A stretch of 5,384 nt of DNA from an uncultured Saprospiraceae bacterium. Lineage in GTDB: Bacteria > Bacteroidota > Bacteroidia > Chitinophagales > Saprospiraceae. The first letter of the stretch is position 1. Every line of letters starts with the position of its first letter. Positions 1-5,384 of the stretch are shown piece by piece. Position numbers and translations under genes: made by a program. The notes under the pieces were generated by a model. The model saw nothing but the letters and a program-made list of their open reading frames with translations. It did not search any database and was not told the DNA's origin. The DNA is taken from positions 1-5,384 of the forward strand of contig CALGLY010000833.1 of assembly GCA_937959095.1 (NCBI GenBank), given 5' to 3'.

Positions 1-1
1 A

Positions 2-106
2 TCTGCTACTATTGGCTCAGGTGCGGATGCACCAAAACTACTGGCAGATTATGCCCAAAAGGTATTCGGAGAAGATATAGATGAAACGGCAATCATTGGC
101 GAAGAG
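2..106 (+). other. End of RecA1 domain, beginning at helicase motif III
   Basis: The first residues read SATIGSGADAP, the motif III signature of DUF1998-family helicases, where SAT couples ATP hydrolysis to strand movement. About 30 residues later comes IIGEE, the usual last strand of RecA1 in this family. The window therefore misses motifs Q, I (Walker A), Ia, Ib and II (DEAH). Whether the ATPase is intact cannot be judged from this window. Confidence 0.8.
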
Positions 107-3100
107 CGAGAAAGTTTAACGGATTTTTTTGGTAAAACACGAGGCGATTTAGATGCCTTTATGCCCAATATTGAAGCTTTGCGAGCTGCCCTCATTGGTG
201 CGGACGAAAACTATGAGAAGTACCTCACCCGCCAAAAAGAAATATGGGGATTAAGTGCAACTGATAATCGTGTAGCAATAGGGGAGCGACTTTTGCAATT
301 GCGTATCGTTTGGGATATTCTGCATACCTGCCACGAAAATAACTATATCACCGAGCAAGTACTTGAACAGGAGTTGGGGCGTAAAAATGATTTATTCAAG
401 GTTTTACCAGAACGAGACGGCGCGGATGATTTCAATCCGCGTGCTGCGGTCATTAGGAGTCTTTTGGCTCTAATCGCAGAAAGTAAAACGCAAAACGAAA
501 CGGGGCGTTTATTCCCATTTCTGTATTTGCAGGTGCAGATTTGGATTCGAGAATTGAGTGGTATTCAACGTTTGATGGTTGAAGAACCCGTTTTTGTGTG
601 GCGCGATGCTTTATCAGAAGAGCAGCAAGATTTGAAAATGTTGCCGCCTTATTTTTGTCGAGATTGTGGTGCATCAGGTTGGCTAGTCAATAAGCACGAT
701 AATCGAAATAAATTTGAGTCCGACATCAATGATGTTTACAATAAATATTTTTCCAAACATAAAAATATCTTCTTTGTCAATTACAACACGGAGGCGCACA
801 AGTGCATCGCAACCTACGAAGCAACGGACGCTGCTCCGCGATTTGTCAATAAAACTAACTTACATCTATACGATAAAGCAGGAGCAGATCGAATTGATTT
901 GATTGCTTATCGGCAGACTAAAGGAAAATACTCCAAGCATATTTGCCCTGAATGTAATGCCCAAAATTCACTGGCAATAATTGGTACGCGAACGGCTACT
1001 TTAGCTTCTATTGCGTCAGCGCAGGTTATTTCCAGTGATTTAGATGAACAAGAAGAAAAGGAACGCAAGGTACTTGCTTTTGCGAATGGCGTACAGGATG
1101 CAGCACATCAAGCAGGTTTTATAGAAGCGCGAAATTATCGTTTTACTTTTCGGACAGCACTACAAAAGGTCATTAATGAGCTAGACGAGCAGGTCTTATT
1201 ATCAGATTTACAGGAACAATTTATTAGCTACTGGAAGGCAAATGCGGATGGTAGCGGCGGCGGTGACATCAATGCCTATTGTTATAAATTTTTCCCTAGT
1301 GACAAAGTAGGAAAAGTAAACCTAGAAAGTTATCGCAAGCAGAATGGGAAGTTTAATGCAAAACTGCTACGAGAGTTTGATGTTAGAATGAGCTGGGATA
1401 TTGCGTCGGAGTTTAGTTACAATGCGCTCATCGGTCGGACTTTAGAAAAGACTCGAAATTCGGCAGTACACTTCGATAAGGAGAAACTAGATAAGGTATT
1501 CGAGCAACTACAAAGGTGGTTAGAGGAGAATGGTCTATACATGATAACTAAAGCGGATTTTGATAAATTTATGGTCGGTCTGCTTCATCGTTTTCGGACA
1601 CGTGGCGGGCTAGGGCATCCGTATTTACAGAAATTTCGGACGAATCAACTAAGGTCATGGGAATTGAACTGGAATAGAGATAAGCGTCATTTTTTGAATA
1701 AAGGATTTGGCCCAAATTCACGGATGCCGCGCCTGATAACTACACAGAAGCTACGCAATGCTAGTAAAACCATCATTGACACCACCTATACCGAAAAAGA
1801 AAATTGGCATCATCGTTATTTTGCCAAATCTTTCCAAAATGCACCGAATGATAACAAAAGAGTCAATGAATTTTACACCGAACTTTTTGAAGCCTTCGCC
1901 ACGGAAGAAATAAAAATAGCAGAGCGCAAGGAGTCTTCTGTTGATGTAATAAACTACAGCCTACGTACAGATGCCTTGTGGATAGAAAAGCAAACAGCAG
2001 TAGCAGAATGTAAAAAATGCAATCACAAAATTTACACCACCCAAACAGGTGCAGCGCAAGTAGATGGAATTAGCTGCCTAACGTATAGTTGTAGCGGACA
2101 CTATTCCTTGTTGGAAAATGAAGCGGCTAACACCTATTATCAGCGTATTTATAATCGGAAGCGAACACCGCGTATTTATGCTGCTGACCATACAGGATTA
2201 CTTCCTAGAGCAGAGCGCGAAAAAACGGAAACGGATTTTAAAGAACGTCCAAATTTCAATTCCTTAAATGCTTTGGTAGCGACTTCCACCCTGGAAATGG
2301 GAATTGACATCGGTGATTTGAATACAGGTATCAATACTTCTGTACCGCCGCTGCCATCCAATTTTTTGCAGCGTGTCGGGCGGGCAGGACGTAAATCAGG
2401 TGCTGCCTTATTGATAAATTTCGCAGGAAATGATAAGCACGACCAATTCTACTTCGCCGAACCGCGTGAAATGATGGATGGCAAGGTGCATCCGCCTGGT
2501 TGTTTTTTGGAAGCAAAAGAAATTTTGAAAAGGCACTTTTTTGCCTTCTGTATTGATAGCTGGACTAGCGATAATTCTGTTGAAAATCGTATTCCAAATA
2601 GATTAATAGATATTAGTCCTGTAAGTGTTGATTTAAAGTATCCTGCCTTCTTTATTAATCGTTTACTGCAATTCATAAAAGAGAACGAAAAAAGGCTTTT
2701 CCGTACCTTCAAATCTGGCTATGGGGAAGAAGTAAGTCCAGAGGTTTTTAAGGAATTGCAAGAGATACTTAGCACTCATAAGTTATATGAAGAGGTAAAG
2801 TATTCAATGGCTACTCTTGTAAAAGAATATCGTGCTGTACGAGAGAAAAGATATTTCATTATTAATGACATAAAAAAACGTAAGCTCGGAAAGAATGATG
2901 AAGAGTATATAGAGTTGAAAAAACAACTGAATAATCTGCGAGGGACACTTAAAAAATTAGGTCGGAGACAATTTTTAGAACATTTTACAAACGTTGGTTT
3001 ACTCCCAAATTATGCTTTTCCAGAAACAGGTGTAACACTAAAAGCCCGTGTTGTCAAAAATAAAACGATTGAGTCTGAAACAACACCCACACCAACTGAT

Positions 3101-5384
3101 ATAGAAATTGTGCGTCCAGCGCGGCAAGCGATAAAAGAATTAATTCCTGATAATTGGTTTTATAGTCAAGGCTATAAAATGCAAATATCAGGACTGAATG
3201 TACTTTCGTGGGAAGAGGAATCGGTCATGATGCGTTACTGTTCTTGCTGTGATTACTTGGAAGAAATACAGGAGCATGTACATGTTTATAGCAACTGTCC
3301 TAAATGTGGAGATGAATCTTTTGCATCCGTTGCCAATCAGCATCGCTTTTTGTATCTCAATGCTGTAAAATCTTTTAACAAATCAGAAGAAGCCGCCTTA
3401 GATGACAAAAAAGATGAGCGCGAAAACATCACTGCTTATCGCACTAAGCATTTCCGTTTCGATAAAGGAAAATCACAGGGTGCATGGGCAATAAAAAGTG
3501 TTCCTTTTGGAATCGAATACGTAAAGGAAACCGATTTGTATGAAGTCAATTCTGGTATCAGAACTGAACGTGCGAATCGTAGCCGTATGACCACTATTAA
3601 TGAACTGGAAGTACCTGTTAGTGGCTATGTTACCTGTACTTATTGCGGAAAATCTTCTTCCCAAACTGCTCCTAGAGATAAAAGAGAAGCAGATAAAAAC
3701 CAAGCTGACTATTATCATTATCCGTATTGCAAGCACAAAGCAAAGGAGTACACAGGAGAAACGAATAAGATATTTGAAGAGGTCTATCTGTATCGTAAGA
3801 TGACAACAGAGATGTTAAAAATCTTACTCCCCGTACAAGAATTTGAAGCCGAAAGCATGGTGGCTATGTTTATGAGTGGTTTAGATTTAGGGCTACGTAG
3901 ATTTTTTAAAGGCAATCCACAACATATCGGTATCCAAGAGTATAAAGAAGCAAATCAAAACACTGGAAAGTTTGATCGTTATGTGGTGCTTTATGATCTA
4001 GTGCCAGGCGGAACAGGATATTTGAGTAAGTTATTTAAGCCTGAGCATTTCAATCAAGTACTGGAGTCGGCTTATACAAATATTCGAGACTGTCGATGCA
4101 AGCATCACGGAAAAGATGGCTGCTATCATTGTATTTACAGCTATGGCAATCGATATATTCAAGATGAATTGAGTAGAAAAAAAGCGGAGAACCTATTTTA
4201 TCGACTACTCAAAAATAACAATCATTGGGAGTTTTTGGTGCAAGGTATTGGCAGTATTACCAATGATGGACAGATAGAAGAAAGTGAACTGGAAGAGCGT
4301 TTTATCCGTGCATTACGAAATTACGCTCGTAAAACAGAAGAGCAAGAACACTCATGGATTTTTTCCGAAGAAAAATCAAATGCTGTGGTATGCTACCGAC
4401 TAATTATTGTGGATGATCTGAATCGTATCGAATATTTCATACAGCCGCAGGTACAAATAAGTAAAAGTGATGGTTCTGAACTAACAACTGTTCCTGATTT
4501 TTTGGTACGCTGTATAGCTGCTACAATAGCGGGGAAAGAATGGACAGAAGAAGAAGTAAGTATGATATTACCAATTGCTGTTTACTTGGATGGTTATCAG
4601 TATCACGCTACGAAGAAAAATCCACGTTTTGCGGGAGATGTAGCAAAGCGAATTTCACTATTACAGTCCAAACAATTTTTAACTTGGACATTGACCTATG
4701 ATGATGTTGTGCGATTTGAGAATAGCTTACTAGACTTTTCAGGAGAGCAAGAAAGTAGTAAGAAGAAAATAGGAGAAAGTCGAGATGCCTTCAATAAGCA
4801 AACAGAAGTATGTGCAAAAACGATAAAAATGACTTCGCAAATACCTTCGGCTAAACAAACAGATCCGACTTGGTTTAATTTGTCAAATAGTTTGCTCCGT
4901 TTACTACACTTTATTCAAAATCCTGTTGCTTCAAAAATAGAGGAATCGGTCAAGACTTACTTGCTTGGATTCCAATCTAAAATGTTCGCTTATGCCTTAA
5001 CGCTTTCAGATGCGGAGACCGCAATTAGAGATGAAAAGCCCTATCAATTGTTTCTCCATAAAGCAATAAACAGAGAAGGTAAATTTTATGTCTTTTCAGA
5101 TGCTTTGCCAGTAACTACGGATAATTTTATGTTACAAGTGGGGATAAAACCTGTTGATTTGATGCTGTTATTTTCTTTAAGCGTCCATAAAAGTGATATA
5201 GATTATGATAAATCTTCTTGGAATATCTACTGGCAATTTTTCAATCTTTTGCAGCTCGCCATTGATTCTCCTGAAAATTTGGTTCTGATAAATACAGAAG
5301 AAAAACTTATTGTAAAAAATCGAATAGGACAAGTTCAGGAACTAGAAGATGCTGAGGATACAGAAGAAATCTTGACTTATTATG
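2..5384 (+). CDS. Giant DEAD/DEAH-box helicase with DUF1998 domain, Druantia DruE-like (partial at both ends)
   Basis: This is an uninterrupted frame of 1794 codons with neither start nor stop in the window. The product is probably a cytoplasmic ATP-dependent DNA translocase or helicase used in anti-phage defence; no signal peptide or membrane segment is seen. Seen in order: motif III SAT (residues 1-3), zinc ribbon (C219, C222, C315, C318), motif IV with QDAAHQAGF (365-373), HTGLL (730-734), motif V TLEMGIDIGDL (763-773), motif VI QRVGRAGR (790-797), coiled coil (about 940-990), LLPNYAFP (1000-1007), further Cys clusters, DUF1998 with PGGTGYL (1335-1341) and C1364/C1366/C1374/C1377, then a nuclease-fold domain with PDFL (1498-1501) and YLDGYQYH (1528-1535). 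Walker A and the DEAH box lie upstream. By family knowledge, helicase plus DUF1998 in one chain of about 2000 residues points to DruE. MrfA is far shorter, and DISARM DrmA and DrmB are separate proteins. Helicase/DUF1998 identity is nearly certain; DruE identity is about 65% likely. No frameshift or internal stop is present. Confidence 0.97.
656..955 (+). other. Split zinc ribbon between the two RecA domains
   Basis: Two CxxC knuckles, C219-R-D-C222 in FCRDCGASGW and C315-P-E-C318 in ICPECNA, are about 93 residues apart and flank a non-cysteine loop containing aromatic and basic residues. Family members have a similar CRECGASGW-type knuckle before RecA2, usually read as a structural zinc ribbon. 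Inference: all four cysteines bind one zinc ion, and the intervening loop is an insertion that could contact DNA. Confidence 0.7.
1067..2518 (+). other. RecA2 helicase domain with a long internal insertion
   Basis: Motif IV is KVLAFANGVQDAAHQAGF (356-373), matching the family pattern F-T-D-S-x-Q-D-A-x-H-R-A-G-F but with ANG in place of TDS/TDN. About 350 residues of mainly helical, charged sequence follow, with a glycine-rich turn GSGGGD (417-422). A Cys/His cluster (C670, C673, C692, C697, H700) precedes the core, which resumes with HTGLL and RAERE (730-739). Motif V (VATSTLEMGIDIGDL, 759-773) and motif VI (QRVGRAGR, 790-797, including the arginine finger) are fully conserved. The PPGCFLEA signature (831-838) follows. 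The conserved V and VI motifs argue for a working motor. Confidence 0.9.
2819..2983 (+). other. Predicted coiled coil linking motor to C-terminal zinc modules
   Basis: Residues about 940-994 are rich in Lys, Arg and Glu, with Leu/Ile/Tyr spaced heptad-like (for example ELKKQLNNLRGTLKKL). Only one glycine (LGKND) breaks the first half, so a hairpin of two helices is plausible. The segment sits directly before the family signature GLLPNYAFP (999-1007). Judged by eye; no coiled-coil score was computed. Confidence 0.55.
3239..3736 (+). other. Two additional Cys-rich modules ahead of DUF1998
   Basis: The first module has C1080 and C1083 (in YCSCCDY) paired with C1099 and C1102 (in NCPKCGDESF), a compact CxxC-x15-CxxC zinc ribbon. 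The second has C1212 and C1215 (in TCTYCGK) and, 28 residues on, C1243 with H1245 (in YPYCKHK), a possible CxxC...CxH site. They flank a stretch with FRFDKGKSQGAW that resembles the family's segment leading into DUF1998. Zinc binding is inferred from spacing only; a structural or DNA-contacting role is possible. Confidence 0.65.
3785..4210 (+). other. DUF1998 / MrfA-type zinc-binding domain
   Basis: The domain opens with a helix-strand region (YLYRKMTTEMLKILLP, from 1262) and a helical stretch ending SGLDLGLRRFF. It continues to YVVLYDLVPGGTGYL (1327-1341), whose D-x-x-P-G-G-x-G-Y core is diagnostic of DUF1998. The zinc site is C1364-R-C1366 then C1374-Y-H-C1377, followed by IYSYGN and a long helix. 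In MrfA-family helicases the equivalent four-cysteine site is needed for helicase stability and activity. DUF1998 also marks DrmB of DISARM and DruE of Druantia, tying the domain to both DNA repair and phage defence. Confidence 0.93.
4256..4708 (+). other. C-terminal Vsr/DUF559-like (PD-(D/E)XK fold) domain
   Basis: A helix with ELEERF (1429-1434) is followed by a strand with QPQVQI (1481-1486), then PDFLV (1498-1502), a spacer, IAVYLDGYQYH (1525-1535), D1546 and KR (1549-1550), and a closing strand TWTLTYDDV (1561-1569). This order of elements is that of Vsr/DUF559-like nucleases: Glu in the first helix, Asp after Pro, then x-x-D/H-G-x-x-x-H. D1499, D1530 and H1535 are candidate catalytic residues. 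The Glu usual two residues before the DG in DUF559 is Tyr here (Y1528), so activity is uncertain. Fold assignment is inference from motif order. Confidence 0.6.
4709..5384 (+). other. Unassigned C-terminal region of the helicase
   Basis: About 225 residues after the nuclease-like domain continue past the window end. A polar, Ser/Lys-rich linker (about 1575-1610) leads into a helical segment (DPTWFNLSNSLLRLLHF) and alternating strands. SSWNIYWQFFNLLQ (about 1739-1752) then resembles the W-x-x-F-x-x-x-F-N-L-x-Q element common near the C-terminus of giant DUF1998 helicases. The last residues are strongly acidic (ELEDAEDTEE). No catalytic motif is recognised; the end of the protein is probably near. 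Confidence 0.5.

Noticed and set aside
453..674. Antisense reading frame of 73 codons, and similar ones at 2176-2361, 2331-2516, 2449-2712 and 3473-3736
   Set aside because: All lie opposite the conserved helicase frame, overlap codons for recognisable motifs, have no recognisable domain and no convincing upstream signals. They are shadows of the long frame.
714..902. Plus-strand alternative frame of 62 codons, and another at 3600-3803
   Set aside because: Both are out of frame with the 1794-codon helicase and give low-complexity Ser/Thr/Ile or Lys/Ile/Arg translations without motifs. They are fully explained as shadows.
2870..2883. Run of seven A in the coiled-coil region as a possible programmed -1 slippage site; a -1 shift meets a TAA at 2881 and would release a motor-only protein lacking DUF1998
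   Set aside because: A-runs are expected in a Lys-rich, AT-rich stretch, no stable downstream hairpin was recognised, and the 0 frame carries conserved domains throughout. Nothing supports frameshifting over chance.
1..5384. DISARM (DrmA/DrmB), Dpd-system helicase or housekeeping MrfA as the identity
   Set aside because: DISARM keeps helicase and DUF1998 in separate proteins and MrfA is about 750 residues. Dpd helicases were not excluded by search, but the length and the C-terminal nuclease-like domain fit DruE better.
1..5384. Mobile elements, tRNA/rRNA, CRISPR, promoters or terminators
   Set aside because: No inverted terminal repeats, RNA-like folds or regularly spaced direct repeats were seen, and every base from 2 on belongs to one continuous coding frame.

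Overview
The whole window lies inside one open reading frame. Read on the + strand from base 2, it runs for 1794 codons without a stop and is open at both ends, so start codon, ribosome binding site, promoter and terminator are all outside. No intergenic DNA, RNA gene, repeat, insertion sequence or CRISPR array is visible.

The encoded protein is a giant superfamily 2 DEAD/DEAH-type helicase with a C-terminal DUF1998 (MrfA-type zinc-binding) module. The window opens exactly on helicase motif III (SAT). Walker A and the DEAH box must therefore lie upstream, and the complete protein should exceed 2000 residues. Order of parts: end of RecA1; helical stretch; split zinc ribbon (residues 219-318); RecA2 motif IV (356-373); long insertion; second Cys/His cluster (670-700); motifs V and VI (759-797); coiled coil (about 940-990); family signature LLPNYAFP (1000-1007); two more Cys clusters (1080-1102 and 1212-1245); DUF1998 with a four-Cys site (1262-1390); Vsr/DUF559-like nuclease-fold domain (about 1420-1570); unassigned tail.

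A motor, zinc modules, DUF1998 and a C-terminal nuclease-like domain in one polypeptide of this size is the layout of DruE, the hallmark helicase of Druantia anti-phage systems. DISARM splits these functions between DrmA and DrmB, and housekeeping MrfA is only about 750 residues. The DruE assignment rests on architecture and remembered family signatures; no partner gene is visible to confirm it or give the subtype.

The organism cannot be fixed from one gene. The AT-leaning composition and standard genetic code would suit a Bacteroidota-like bacterium, but this is a weak guess. Composition is uneven: hand-counted lines before about base 2520 are often 43-58% GC, and many after it are 25-38%.
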